This document shows, in pieces, positions 26,038-39,377 of a stretch of DNA of 64,000 bases. Below the pieces are notes generated by a model. The model was not told the origin of the DNA. It saw only the letters and a list, made by a program, of their open reading frames with translations, and made no database searches. Source of the DNA: Dactylosporangium sp. AC04546 (GTDB lineage Bacteria > Actinomycetota > Actinomycetes > Mycobacteriales > Micromonosporaceae); NCBI RefSeq assembly GCF_022095675.1, contig NZ_JAHYSG010000031.1, positions 49,086 to 113,085 on the forward strand, in the 5' to 3' direction. The position numbers and the translations under genes are program-made. Within the stretch, counting starts at the first letter, position 1, and each line of letters starts with the position of its first letter.

Positions 26038-26381
26038 CAGGTGGTGGGTGGTGGGATCTTGCCGTGCATCATCGTAGGAAGTAACGGGCGGCGTGAGCCA
26101 TCCGCTCCTTGGACGGGTTCCAGACGATCCGAGGTTGCGTTCCAGTTCGGTAACACGGCACTCACCACTCGTCCCCGCAGCTCGTGGGATTTCTCACCGG
26201 CACAGATGTAGGTCGGTCAGGCGACAGACGGTACTTTGGTCGCCAACGTCAACAGCGGGCGCCCCGGTCCTGCCGCCGACCAAAGTCGGGCACGATCGTG
26301 CAAATTGCGTCCGCTCTTCGCGTACACTGGCAAGACCGCTCCTAAGGGCCGACGTTGTCCCGATTCGCACTCGATGACGTC

Positions 26382-26387
26382 AGGAGG
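26382..26387 (+). promoter_or_regulatory. gltB ribosome-binding site
   Basis: AGGAGG, 4 nt before the ATG at 26392. The in-frame ATG at 26374 lacks a site, so the downstream start is preferred. Confidence 0.7.
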
Positions 26388-26391
26388 CCCG

Positions 26392-30925
<4,534 letters not shown>

Positions 30926-30933
<8 letters not shown>

Positions 30934-32401
30934 CCCGAACGGCTTCCTGCGGTACGACCGGCGGCTCCCGGCCCGCCGGCCGGTGCCGGTGCGGCTACGC
31001 GACTTCCGCGAGGTCTACCCGTCGGCGTCCGACGAGCTCATCACCGAGCAGGCGACGCGCTGCATGGACTGCGGCATCCCGTTCTGCCACGACGGCTGCC
31101 CCCTGGGCAACCGCATCCCGGACTGGAACGACCTGGTCCGCACCGGCAACTGGGACTTCGCGATCGAGGCCCTGCACGCGACGAACAACTTCCCGGAGTT
31201 CACCGGGCGGCTGTGCCCCGCGCCCTGCGAGGCGGCCTGCGTGCTGTCCATCGCGGGCGGCCAGCCGGTCACGATCAAGCAGGTCGAGGTCGAGATCATC
31301 AACCGCGCCGTCGCGGCCGGGCGGGTCACGCCGCGGCCGGCGCCGGAGCGCTCCGGAAAGAGCGTGGGCGTCGTCGGCTCCGGCCCGGCCGGTCTCGCCG
31401 CCGCCCAGCAACTGGCCCGGGCCGGGCACGACGTCACGGTGTACGAGCGGGACGACGCCGTCGGCGGGCTGCTGCGGTACGGGATCCCCGACTTCAAGCT
31501 CGAGAAGCACCACGTCGACGCGCGGCTGGACCAGCTCCGGGCCGAGGGCGTGCGCTTCAAGACCGGCGTGAACGTCGGCGTCACCGTCTCGGTCGAGGAC
31601 CTGCGGGCGTCGCACGACGCGCTGCTGCTGGCCTGCGGCGCGCTCGCCGGCCGCGACACGCCGGAGACGCCGGGGCGCGAGCTGCGCGGCATCCACCTCG
31701 CGATGGAGCACCTGGTCGAGTCGAACCGGGTCGTCGCCGGCAAGCTGCCCGCGCCGTCGGTGACCGCCGAGGGCAAGAACGTCATCATCATCGGCGGCGG
31801 CGACACGGCTGCCGACTGCCTGGGCGTCGCCCACCGGCAGGGCGCGGCGTCGGTGCTGCAGCTCGACCAGTACCCGCTGCCCCCCGACGAGCGCGACGAG
31901 TCGCGCGACCCGTGGCCGACCTGGCCGTGGATCCTGCGCAACTACCCGGCCCACGAGGAGGGCGGCGAGCGCGCGTTCGCCGTCGCGGTCACGTCCTTCG
32001 AGGGCGACGCCGCCGGCAACCTCCGCGCGATTCGCATCGCCGAGGTGCAGGTGTCCAGAGTGGACGGTGTCCGTACCGTCTCCGTCGTCGAGGGCACCGA
32101 GCGGGAGTACCCTGCTGAGCTCGTCCTGCTGGCGATCGGCTTCGAGGGGACGGAGGAGGGCCCGCTGCTGTCGTCGCTGGGCCTGACCCGCAACCGCCGC
32201 GGCGGCATCGACACGGGCGCCGACTGGCAGTCCACCGCACCGGGCGTGTTCGTCGCCGGCGACATGCACCGCGGCGCGTCGCTCATCGTGTGGGCGATCG
32301 CCGAGGGCCGCGCGGCCGCCGCGTCGATCCACGCCTACCTGGGCGGCGACGGCACGCTGCCGTCGCCCGTCGAACCGTCGGCCGTGGCCCTGTCCGCCTG
32401 A
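30926..32401 (+). CDS. gltD: Glutamate synthase small subunit
   Basis: FAD- and NADPH-binding subunit of 491 aa that delivers electrons to the large subunit. The N-terminal iron-sulphur domain has [17 protein letters not shown] and [11 protein letters not shown]. The FAD Rossmann motif is [19 protein letters not shown], and the NADPH site has [14 protein letters not shown]. The GTG at 30926 overlaps the gltB end and has GGAGG about 6 nt upstream (30915-30919). Length is typical. No terminator is obvious after the stop; transcription may run into the palindrome array. Confidence 0.95.
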
Positions 32402-32524
32402 GGTGCAGTCCGGGAACGGGCCTCTTCGGGAGGTCCGCTCCCGGGGATCCTGCGTCGGGTTTCGCGTCCGACCTGGATGTCGCTGTGTGTCCGTCCAGTC
32501 GCCCGCCCGAAGCCCGCGCGTGCG

Positions 32525-33080
32525 TTCGGTCGGTCGCCCGACCGAATCGAAGTCGCGTGTCGGCGATGCCCCTGTCGGTCCGCCCGCCAGTCGGCCCGGT
32601 GGAGCCGCGGCAGTCTCGGTCGGTCGACCGACCGGGATATCCGCGGGCGGTTCGGTCGGTCGGCCGACCGAAGCTCGTGCCGTGCGCTGGCGGTGGCCCG
32701 GTCCGTGGCTGGTTGGCCGGTTGGCTGGTTGGCCCGGCGGGATCGTGGGCGTTTCGGTCGGTCGACTGACCGGGATGTCCGCGGGCCATTTGGTCGGTCG
32801 ACCGACCGAAGCCAGCGCTGCGTCGGCTGGTCGTCCCGGTCGGGGTCGCGGCCGGTTGGCTGGTTTGCTGGTTGGCCGGGCGGGATCGCGGATGTTTCGG
32901 TCGGTCGACTGACCGGGATGTCCGCGGGCCATTTGGTCGGTCGGCCGACCGAAGCCAGCGCTGCGTCGGCTGGTCGTCCCGGTCGGGGTCGCGGGCCCGT
33001 CGGTCGGTCGACCGACCGAAGCCCGTGCCATGGGTTCGGTCGGTCGACCGACTCAATGTTTGTTTTGTCGGTCGACCGAC
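32525..33080. repeat. Array of GGTCGGTCGACCGACC palindromes
   Basis: At least ten copies of an 16-22 bp palindrome built from GGTCGGTCG and CGACCGACC lie at 32525-32546, 32617-32634, 32651-32672, 32755-32772, 32792-32807, 32898-32915, 32935-32950, 33001-33018, 33037-33052 and 33067-33080. Several are perfect; others have a one-base change in the centre (GACTGACC or GGCCGACC). They sit in a gene-free stretch of about 1 kb between gltD and the MscS gene. Open frames across it on both strands repeat SVGRPTE-like or FGRSTDR-like words and are not taken as genes. Confidence 0.9.
32708..32993. repeat. 143-bp tandem duplication inside the palindrome array
   Basis: Copies at about 32708-32850 and 32851-32993 are almost identical; marker words such as CGGTCGGTCGACTGACCG recur exactly 143 bp apart (32755 and 32898). 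Each copy carries two palindromes. Confidence 0.85.
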
Positions 33081-33190
33081 CGACCGATGACGGTGCCCGC
33101 CTCCATCAGTCCGACCGCGTTCCGTGTCCGCTGGCCATTGGTCGGTCGCCGGCCGGACGGCCGCGGCGCGTCGCCGTCGTCGCCCGGGCT

Positions 33191-33246
33191 CATGATCCAG
33201 GGAAACTTCTGGTTGCCAGGACAGCCAGAAGTTTCCCTGGATCATG
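33191..33246. repeat. 56-bp near-perfect hairpin element
   Basis: Arms of 22 bp (33191-33212, beginning CATGATCCAGGGAAACTT, and its exact complement 33225-33246) with extra pairing inside the 12-nt loop. The arms are clearly less GC-rich than the surroundings and there is no T tract. It looks like a REP- or MITE-type palindrome; it could also end transcription from either side. Confidence 0.85.
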
Positions 33247-33415
33247 AAGGCGCAATCCGCGGCCACACAACCGACGCCATTTTGTCCGAATTGTCACCCG
33301 CCGTGCCGCAAGAGGAAGGGGCGCGGGAGAGCTCTGCACCGGCGGCGGAAAGTGGCGATGTGCCTCACCTCATGGCGGCGTGTGGGCATCACCCGGTCGG
33401 GGTAACGCGGTGCGA

Positions 33416-34567
33416 ATGCAGGAAACGGTCATCGACACGCTCGCGCCGCTCGGCCTCGCGCTCGTTTCCGCGTTGCTCGGGTTGCTGGCGGTGGAGTTGT
33501 TGCACCGCGCCAGTCAGCGGCTCGGCCGCACCTCGCCCATCTTCACCGAGCTGGCGAATCGCGCCCACCGGCCGGTGCAGTTCGTCGTCGTGCTGTGCTC
33601 GGTGTACTTCTCCGTCCGCGACGTCGCCGACAACGCCAAGTGGCGCGACGCCTTCCTCCACGCCGACCAGCTCATCATCATCGCCGCGGTGGCCTGGCTG
33701 ACCGCGGCCCTGCTGCTGGTGGCCGAGGAGACGGCACTCGCGCGGTTCCGCACCGACGTGCCCGACAACCGGACGGCACGGCGGTTGCACACCCAGATCG
33801 TGATGGCCCGGCGGGTGACCGTGGCGATCGTGGCCGTGATCGCGGGCGCTGTGATGCTCATGACGTTCCCGCAGGCCCGGATCATCGGTACCAGCCTGCT
33901 CGCCAGCGCCGGCTTCGCCGGCATCATCGCCGGTCTCGCGGCGCAGAGCGTGCTGCGGAACGTCTTCGCCGGGCTCCAGCTGGCGTTCAGCGACGCCGTG
34001 CGACTCGGCGACGTGGTCATTGTCGAGGAGGAGTGGGGGCGCGTCCAGGAAATCACCCTGTCGTACGTCGTCGTGCACGTGTGGGACGACCGGCGGCTCA
34101 TCCTGCCGACGTCCTACTTCACCGAGAAGCCCTTCGAGAACTGGACGAGAACCGAGGCCGCGCTGCTCGGCTCGGTGATGTTCGACGTCGACTGGTGGCT
34201 GCCGGTACCGGAGATGCGCGAGGAGCTGCGCCGGGCCCTGGAGTCGACCGACCTCTGGGACGGCCGCGTGTCCGTGCTCCAGGTCGTCGAGGCGACCGGC
34301 AGCGCCATGCAGCTGCGCGCGCTCGTGAGCGCCGAGGACGCGCCGAAGCTGTGGGACCTGCGCTGCTTCGTCCGCGAGCACATGGTCGGCTGGCTGCGCG
34401 ACGCCCACCCGGCCGCGCTGCCGCGCCTGCGGGCCGAGATGACGGCGGCGGTACCGCTGCACGCCACGCTGACCGGGCAGACCCAGACCACCGACAGCGA
34501 CTCGCGCGTGTTCAGCCACAGCGTCGACGGCCGCGCGCGGGCCGAGGCGTTCACCGGCCGGGAGTAG
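33416..34567 (+). CDS. MscS-family mechanosensitive channel
   Basis: Membrane protein of 383 aa that would open under turgor stress. Four N-terminal membrane segments precede the pore helix, seen as LLASAGFAGIIAGLAAQSVL with the Gly/Ala packing pattern, followed by the beta domain (SDAVRLGDVVIVEEEWGRVQ and DDRRLILPTSYF). The soluble C-terminal domain ends with a short polar tail. The ATG at 33416 is preferred, with an in-frame GTG 6 nt upstream as alternative; the ribosome site is weak. The 3' end overlaps the convergent LtrA gene by 17 bp. Confidence 0.88.
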   Translation: MQETVIDTLAPLGLALVSALLGLLAVELLHRASQRLGRTSPIFTELANRAHRPVQFVVVLCSVYFSVRDVADNAKWRDAFLHADQLIIIAAVAWLTAALLLVAEETALARFRTDVPDNRTARRLHTQIVMARRVTVAIVAVIAGAVMLMTFPQARIIGTSLLASAGFAGIIAGLAAQSVLRNVFAGLQLAFSDAVRLGDVVIVEEEWGRVQEITLSYVVVHVWDDRRLILPTSYFTEKPFENWTRTEAALLGSVMFDVDWWLPVPEMREELRRALESTDLWDGRVSVLQVVEATGSAMQLRALVSAEDAPKLWDLRCFVREHMVGWLRDAHPAALPRLRAEMTAAVPLHATLTGQTQTTDSDSRVFSHSVDGRARAEAFTGRE

Positions 34568-35651
34568 TGGCGACCCACGCCGCGACGAGCGCGGCCATGA
34601 TGATCGCGACCAGCACGAGCGCCGGCCCGAACAGCGCGCTGACCAGCACGAGGACGGCCCCGCCGGGCAGCAGCCAGGAGCGGCGCAGGTGGAGCACCCA
34701 GAGCGCGACCAGGAGGATCGCCACCGGCACGGCCACCGCCAGGCTGGAGGTCAGCCGCGACGTGGTGTTGTCCACCACGACCGCGATCCCGGCGCCGATC
34801 GCGGCGGCCGAGGCGAACACCACGTAGTGCCCGTAGCCCCACACGAACGCGTGCCGATTGTCGACCAACCGGCGATGTGCGGGCTCGTCGAAGTACAACC
34901 ACCAGAAGGCGAACACGATCACGAGGCCGCTGGCGGCCACCCACCAGAGGCGGTCCTGGACGAAGCCGGCCTGCACCGCGAGGGTGGTCGAAAGGACGAT
35001 TTCGCCGAGCACGATGATGAACAGCAGGCCGTACCGCTCGGCGATGTGGTGCGCGTGCCACGGCGTGGTGACGCGCCGCTCGGCCCACATCGGCACCGCC
35101 AGCTCGAAGCCGATCATCACCAGGAACAGCACCACGTGCAGGGTGTCGTGGGTGAGCAGGATCAGCCCCCAGCCGACCATGCAGGCGCTGACCCCGATCG
35201 CCATGCGCAGGGCCGTGCGGCGTCGCTCCGGGTCGGCGTGCGCGGCCCGCAGCCACTGGGTGACCAGCCCGGCCCGCATGATCACGTAACCGAGGGTGAC
35301 GATGACGTAGTCACCCTCGAAGGCGTCCTCGACACCGGCGGCGAGCACGAGCACGCCCGCGATCTGCACCAGGGCGGTCAGCCGGTACGGCACGTCGTCG
35401 GTGTCGTACGCCGATGCGAACCAGGTGAAGTTCATCCAGGCCCACCAGATGGCGAAGAACACCATCAGGTACGCGCCGATGCCGTGGGCGACGTGGTGCT
35501 CGCTGATGGAGTGGTGCAGCAGCCGCCCGGCGACCGCGATCGCCACCACGAAACAGAGGTCGAACAGCAGTTCGAGCGGCGTGGCGGCCCGGTGCTGCTC
35601 GTCCTTGTCGCGGGCGAGCATCGGGCGTCGCCATCGGGGGGTGGTGGACAT
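34551..35651 (-). CDS. Low-temperature-requirement (LtrA) family membrane protein
   Basis: Polytopic protein of 366 aa with the LtrA family landmarks: TPLELLFDLCFVVAIAVAGR near the N-terminus, WWAWMNFTWFASAYDTDDVP, and HIAERYGLLFIIVLGEIVLS. About ten membrane segments are visible. The biochemical function of the family is unknown. The ATG at 35651 lies in a short divergent region shared with the pyruvate kinase gene; GATACT lies 6 nt upstream, an imperfect -10. Confidence 0.86.
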   Translation of the reverse strand: MSTTPRWRRPMLARDKDEQHRAATPLELLFDLCFVVAIAVAGRLLHHSISEHHVAHGIGAYLMVFFAIWWAWMNFTWFASAYDTDDVPYRLTALVQIAGVLVLAAGVEDAFEGDYVIVTLGYVIMRAGLVTQWLRAAHADPERRRTALRMAIGVSACMVGWGLILLTHDTLHVVLFLVMIGFELAVPMWAERRVTTPWHAHHIAERYGLLFIIVLGEIVLSTTLAVQAGFVQDRLWWVAASGLVIVFAFWWLYFDEPAHRRLVDNRHAFVWGYGHYVVFASAAAIGAGIAVVVDNTTSRLTSSLAVAVPVAILLVALWVLHLRRSWLLPGGAVLVLVSALFGPALVLVAIIMAALVAAWVATTPGR

Positions 35652-35700
35652 CGGACCAGTATCAGGGAAAGCGTCGGTGGACGACGTCTCAACTGATGGC

Positions 35701-35715
35701 GTGACCCTGGGTCAC
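35701..35715 (+). promoter_or_regulatory. Palindrome GTGACCCTGGGTCAC before pyk
   Basis: Perfect 7-1-7 palindrome immediately upstream of a possible -35 (CTGACG, 35716-35721). The spot is right for an operator of pyk or of the divergent LtrA gene. Confidence 0.45.
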
Positions 35716-35740
35716 CTGACGGCTTCCCCGGTGACAGCGC

Positions 35741-35746
35741 TAGCCT
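35741..35746 (+). promoter_or_regulatory. -10 hexamer TAGCCT of pyk
   Basis: Ends 6 nt before the GTG at 35753, with CTGACG 19 nt upstream. No ribosome site is present, so a leaderless message is predicted. Confidence 0.5.
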
Positions 35747-35752
35747 CTTGGT

Positions 35753-37174
35753 GTGACTCGACGCGCCAAAATCGTCTGTACGCTCGGACCGGCTACTTCC
35801 TCGGCCGAGCGGATCCGTGGCCTTGTCGACGCCGGGATGGACGTCGCGCGGCTCAACTTCAGCCACGGAAGCCACGAGGACCACGCCTCGGTGTATGCCC
35901 TCGTCCGGGAGGCCGCCGCTGCCGCCGGCCGCTCCGTGGGTGTCCTCGCTGACCTGCAGGGCCCCAAGATCCGCCTCGGCCGCTTCGCGGACGGCCCCCA
36001 TGAGTGGCGCACCGGTGACACCGCCGTCATCACCAGCGACGAGATCGTTGGCACCAAGGAACGCGTCTCCTGCACGTACAAGAAGCTTCCCCAAGAGGTG
36101 AAGCCGGGCGACCGCCTGCTCATCGACGACGGCAAGGTGGCCGTCGAGGTGGTCGGCGTGACCGGGAACGACATCACCGTTCTCGTCACCGAGGGTGGCC
36201 CCGTCTCCAACAACAAGGGTGTCTCGCTGCCCAACGTCGCCGTCAGCGTGCCCGCCCTCTCCGACAAGGACGCCGAGGACCTGCGCTTCGCGCTGCGGCT
36301 CGGCGCCGACTGGATCGCGCTGTCGTTCGTGCGCTCGCCCGACGACATCAAGCTCGTGCACGAGATCATGGACGAGGAAGGCATCCGCCGCCCGGTCCTG
36401 GCCAAGGTTGAGAAGCCCGAGGCGGTCGCCGCCCTCGAGCCGATCGTCAACTCGTTCGACGGCGTCATGGTGGCCCGCGGCGATCTCGGCGTCGAGATGC
36501 CGCTGGAGCAGGTGCCGCTGGTCCAGAAGCGCGCGGTGCAGCTCTGCCGCGAGCAGGCCAAGCCGGTCATCGTCGCCACCCAGATGCTCGACTCGATGAT
36601 CGAGAACGCGCGGCCGACCCGGGCCGAGGCCTCCGACGTCGCCAACGCGGTGCTCGACGGCGCCGACGCCGTCATGCTCTCCGGCGAGACGAGCGTCGGG
36701 CGGTACCCCATCCTCACCGTCTCCACCATGGCCCGGATCGTCGCCACCACCGAGGGTGGCTCGCTCTCCGTGCCCCGCCTGCAGCACGACCCCCGCACCA
36801 AGGGTGGCGCGCTCACCAGCGCCGCGTCGAACATCGCCCGCAACATCGGGGCGAAGGCGCTCGTCGCCTTCTCGCAGACCGGCGACACCGTGCGCCGGCT
36901 GGCCCGCCTGCACTGCGAGCTGCCGCTGCTGGCGTTCACGCCGGAGCCGACGGTCCGCAACCAGCTCGCGCTGAGCTGGGGCGTGCAGACGTTCGACGTG
37001 CCGTTCGTGGAGCACACCGACGAGATGTTCAAGCAGGTGGACCTGGCCCTCGTCGACCTGCCGTGGCTCGCGCCCGGCGACGACGTGGTCATCGTGGCGG
37101 GCTCGCCGCCCGGCACCCCCGGCTCGACCAACACCCTGCGCGTCCACCAGCTGGGAGCACTGTCACAGGACTGA
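35753..37174 (+). CDS. pyk: Pyruvate kinase
   Basis: Glycolytic enzyme of 473 aa converting phosphoenolpyruvate and ADP to pyruvate and ATP. The N-terminus AKIVCTLGPATSSAERIRGL is typical. Substrate and metal residues lie in LNFSHGSHEDH, VLAKVEKPEA and VARGDLGVEMP, and the active-site stretch IVATQMLDSMI is intact. The C-terminal regulatory domain is complete. A GTG start at 35753 directly follows a leaderless-type promoter. The gene is followed by the thioesterase gene, which has its own promoter. Confidence 0.96.
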   Translation: MTRRAKIVCTLGPATSSAERIRGLVDAGMDVARLNFSHGSHEDHASVYALVREAAAAAGRSVGVLADLQGPKIRLGRFADGPHEWRTGDTAVITSDEIVGTKERVSCTYKKLPQEVKPGDRLLIDDGKVAVEVVGVTGNDITVLVTEGGPVSNNKGVSLPNVAVSVPALSDKDAEDLRFALRLGADWIALSFVRSPDDIKLVHEIMDEEGIRRPVLAKVEKPEAVAALEPIVNSFDGVMVARGDLGVEMPLEQVPLVQKRAVQLCREQAKPVIVATQMLDSMIENARPTRAEASDVANAVLDGADAVMLSGETSVGRYPILTVSTMARIVATTEGGSLSVPRLQHDPRTKGGALTSAASNIARNIGAKALVAFSQTGDTVRRLARLHCELPLLAFTPEPTVRNQLALSWGVQTFDVPFVEHTDEMFKQVDLALVDLPWLAPGDDVVIVAGSPPGTPGSTNTLRVHQLGALSQD

Positions 37175-37190
37175 ATCCGCGGAAGTTTCG

Positions 37191-37196
37191 TAGATT
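37191..37196 (+). promoter_or_regulatory. -10 hexamer TAGATT of the thioesterase gene
   Basis: Ends 6 nt before the GTG at 37203; no ribosome site lies between. Confidence 0.5.
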
Positions 37197-37202
37197 GTCC
37201 TG

Positions 37203-38081
37203 GTGACTGAGCTGGTGAGCGGGCAGGCGGCGGTAGACGCCCTGGTCCGCCTTCTCGACCTGGAAGCGCTGGGGGACGACCGGTTCCTGGGCATAAGCCC
37301 GCCGGTCGGCCCCCAGCGGGTCTTCGGCGGGCAGGTGGCCGGCCAGGCCCTGGTGGCCGCGGGCCGCACCGTCGACCCCGCGCGACACGTCCACTCCTTA
37401 CACGGCTACTTCGTGCGCGGCGGCGACCCGTCCGAGCCGATCACCTACGCCGTGGAGCGCATCCGCGACGGCCGCTCGTTCTCGGTCCGCCGCTCGGTGG
37501 CGTACCAGCACGAGAAGGTCATCTTCTTCATGTCGGCGTCCTTCCACCGCGAGGAGGAGGGCCTCGACCACCACGACCCGGCCCCGCTGGACGTCCCGCC
37601 CCCGGACGACGTCCCGACGATGGCCGAGCGCCTCGCGCGGTACCAGGACCGCATGGACATCTGGGCGACGATCCCGCGCCCGATCGACGTTCGCTACGTG
37701 GGCGAGCCCGGCTGGGTCGCGCCCGGCGCCCGCCCGGCCGAGGACCATCAGCGCGTCTGGATGCGCATCGACGGCAAGCTCCCCGACGACCCGCTCCTGC
37801 ACGCGTGCGCCCTGACCTTCGCCTCCGACCTGACCCTGCTGGACGCGGTCCTGTCGACACACGGCGCGGTGTGGGGCCCGGGCGGCTTCGTGGGCGCCAG
37901 CCTGGACCACGCGATGTGGTTCCACCGCAGCTTCCGCGCCGACGAGTGGTTCCTCTACGACAGCGCGAGCCCCTCGGCCTCCGGCGCCCGCGGCCTGGCC
38001 ACGGGCCGCATGTTCACCCAGACCGGTCGGCACATCGCGACAGCCGTGCAAGAGGGCCTGTTGCGGCGCGTGGGAGGATAA
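37203..38081 (+). CDS. tesB: Acyl-CoA thioesterase II
   Basis: Double hot-dog-fold thioesterase of 292 aa that hydrolyses acyl-CoA to free acid and CoA. Landmarks are RVFGGQVAGQALVAAGRTV, LHGYFVRGGDPSEPI, HACALTFASDLTLLD and the C-terminal catalytic block with GASLDHAMWFHRSFRADEW and DSASPSASGARGLATGRMF, which contains the Asp and Ser/Thr of the active site; a Gln follows in MFTQTGRHI. The stop precedes the Rrf2 ATG by 5 nt, so the two are probably cotranscribed. Confidence 0.92.
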   Translation: MTELVSGQAAVDALVRLLDLEALGDDRFLGISPPVGPQRVFGGQVAGQALVAAGRTVDPARHVHSLHGYFVRGGDPSEPITYAVERIRDGRSFSVRRSVAYQHEKVIFFMSASFHREEEGLDHHDPAPLDVPPPDDVPTMAERLARYQDRMDIWATIPRPIDVRYVGEPGWVAPGARPAEDHQRVWMRIDGKLPDDPLLHACALTFASDLTLLDAVLSTHGAVWGPGGFVGASLDHAMWFHRSFRADEWFLYDSASPSASGARGLATGRMFTQTGRHIATAVQEGLLRRVGG

Positions 38082-38086
38082 ACGGT

Positions 38087-38551
38087 ATGCGCCTTTCTGC
38101 CCGGGTGGATTACGCGTTGCGAGCGGTGGCCGAGCTGGCCGCCGCGTCGGCTGCGACCCCCGAGACGCGCCTCGTGACCGCCGACCGCCTCGCCTCGGCG
38201 CAGCAGATCCCGCCGAAGTTCCTGGAGAGCATCCTCCTGCAGCTGCGCCGCGGCGGCGTGGTGATCGCCCAGCGCGGCCCCGAGGGCGGCTACCGCCTGG
38301 CCCGCCCGGCCGCCGACATCTCCCTGGCCGAGATCATCCGCGTCATCGACGGCCCCCTGGCCAACGTCCGCGGCCAGCGGCCGGAGGAGCTCGGCTACAT
38401 CGGCGCGGCGGCTTCCCTCCAGGACGTCTGGATCGCCCTGCGCGCCAACGAGCGGCTGATCCTGGAGACGGTCACCATCGAGGACGTCGTCACCGGCGAG
38501 CTCCCCGAGCGCGTCCGCGACCTCGTGGCCGACCCGAGAGCCTGGGTCTAG
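38087..38551 (+). CDS. Rrf2-family regulator without cysteines (copy 1)
   Basis: Winged-helix regulator of 154 aa beginning MRLSARVDYALRAVAELAAA, with FLESILLQLRRGGVV as the recognition region and GPEGGYRLARPAADISLAEI as the wing. There is no cysteine anywhere, so it cannot hold the Fe-S cluster of IscR or NsrR and is more like CymR-type Rrf2 proteins. GGGAGG at 38072-38077 lies inside the end of the thioesterase gene. It is related to the regulator at 39638-40093. Confidence 0.88.
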   Translation: MRLSARVDYALRAVAELAAASAATPETRLVTADRLASAQQIPPKFLESILLQLRRGGVVIAQRGPEGGYRLARPAADISLAEIIRVIDGPLANVRGQRPEELGYIGAAASLQDVWIALRANERLILETVTIEDVVTGELPERVRDLVADPRAWV

Positions 38552-38608
38552 ACCTTCCGGGACTCGGGTCCGTGCAAGTGACGACCGTCGCTCCCGCCAG
38601 ACACCGCT

Positions 38609-38640
38609 CGTGGCGCCGGTGCATCCGCCCCGGCGCCACG
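38609..38640 (+). terminator. Hairpin after the Rrf2 gene
   Basis: Perfect 11-bp arms (CGTGGCGCCGG at 38609-38619 and its complement at 38630-38640) around a 10-nt loop. The rest of 38552-38872 holds no supported gene, only the promoter of the next gene. Confidence 0.6.
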
Positions 38641-38860
38641 GACGCTGCCGTCGCCGTCGTCCCAAGGACCCGCGACCTCCGGCCGCGCCGGACGCCCGCG
38701 GTCGGCCTCGGCAGGTGCGCCGCTCCGGGCCCGCGCCGGGCCGGCGTCGCGCGTTCGCTCACGGCCGCCGCCACTTGAAGACGTTGGTCGATCTACCCTC
38801 GGCCCGCCGCCGGAGCCGGGAGTGGGATTTGTCGCTATTTTCTATCGGAATAATAGGGGA

Positions 38861-38866
38861 TACGAT
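38861..38866 (+). promoter_or_regulatory. -10 hexamer TACGAT
   Basis: Ends 6 nt before the ATG at 38873 in an unusually AT-rich patch that also contains CTATT-N12-AATAG (38835-38856), a possible binding site for a neighbouring regulator. Confidence 0.5.
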
Positions 38867-38872
38867 CGGCGC

Positions 38873-39373
38873 ATGATCGTGGTGCTTTCCGGGAACCCGC
38901 GCCCGCACTCGCGTACGTTGCACCTTGCCGAGGAGGTGGGGGCCGCGCTCGCCGAGCGGCTGAACCAGCCCGTGCCGCACACCATCGACGTGGCCGCGCT
39001 CGGCACCCGGCTGCTGCAGTCGGGCGACGGGGTCGTCGCCGACGCCATCGGGCGGCTGCGGCGCGCCAGCCTGCTCGTCATCGCCACGCCGACCTACAAG
39101 GGCACGTACACCGGCGTCCTCAAGGTCCTGCTCGACCAGCTCCCGGCCGAGGGGCTCAAGGACGTGGCCGCCGTGACCGTGGTGACCGCCGGGGTCCGCC
39201 CGCAGGCGGACGCGACCGAGCGGCACCTCGTGGAGCTGCTGGGGGAGCTCGGCGCCGTGCCCGTGACGCCCGGCCTCGCCGTCGTCGAGTCCGAGCTGGC
39301 GAACGCCGGCACGGCCGCCGCCGAGTACGTCGCGACGATCGCCGACGGCTTCGAGTCGGCCGTCAAGGCCTGA
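38873..39373 (+). CDS. NADPH-dependent FMN reductase family protein
   Basis: Flavodoxin-like reductase of 166 aa. The phosphate loop is SGNPRPHSRT near the N-terminus and the flavin-contact loop is IATPTYKGTYTGVLKVLLDQ, both as in SsuE/MsuE and related FMN reductases. It would supply reduced FMN, often to sulphur-scavenging monooxygenases, or act as a quinone reductase. It stands between two Rrf2 regulator genes, which makes control by one of them plausible. The ATG at 38873 is supported by its leaderless-type promoter. Confidence 0.85.
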   Translation: MIVVLSGNPRPHSRTLHLAEEVGAALAERLNQPVPHTIDVAALGTRLLQSGDGVVADAIGRLRRASLLVIATPTYKGTYTGVLKVLLDQLPAEGLKDVAAVTVVTAGVRPQADATERHLVELLGELGAVPVTPGLAVVESELANAGTAAAEYVATIADGFESAVKA

Positions 39374-39377
39374 AAGG

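Noticed and set aside
25521..26211. Short ORFs such as GGVGWEPPTKPRAKPGELET on both strands in the repeat array
   Set aside because: They follow the 153-bp repeat period and occur in several frames at once, with no start context; they reflect open composition.
26323..26328. TACACT as -10 of gltB
   Set aside because: A matching -35 at normal spacing is not seen, and the hexamer is 63 nt before the start; it may be real but cannot be supported.
32525..33080. Possible CRISPR array in the palindrome region
   Set aside because: Repeats are palindromes with irregular spacing from 17 to more than 80 bp, partly duplicated spacers, and no cas genes.
32283..33266. Open frames with SVGRPTE or FGRSTDR words across the palindrome array
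   Set aside because: Both strands and several frames are open at the same place; words are translations of GGTCGGTCG repeats. A coding role would need peptides.
38572..38778. ORF of 68 codons between the Rrf2 and FMN reductase genes
   Set aside because: Arg/Ala/Pro-rich composition of noise, crosses the hairpin at 38609-38640, no ribosome site or promoter at the right place.
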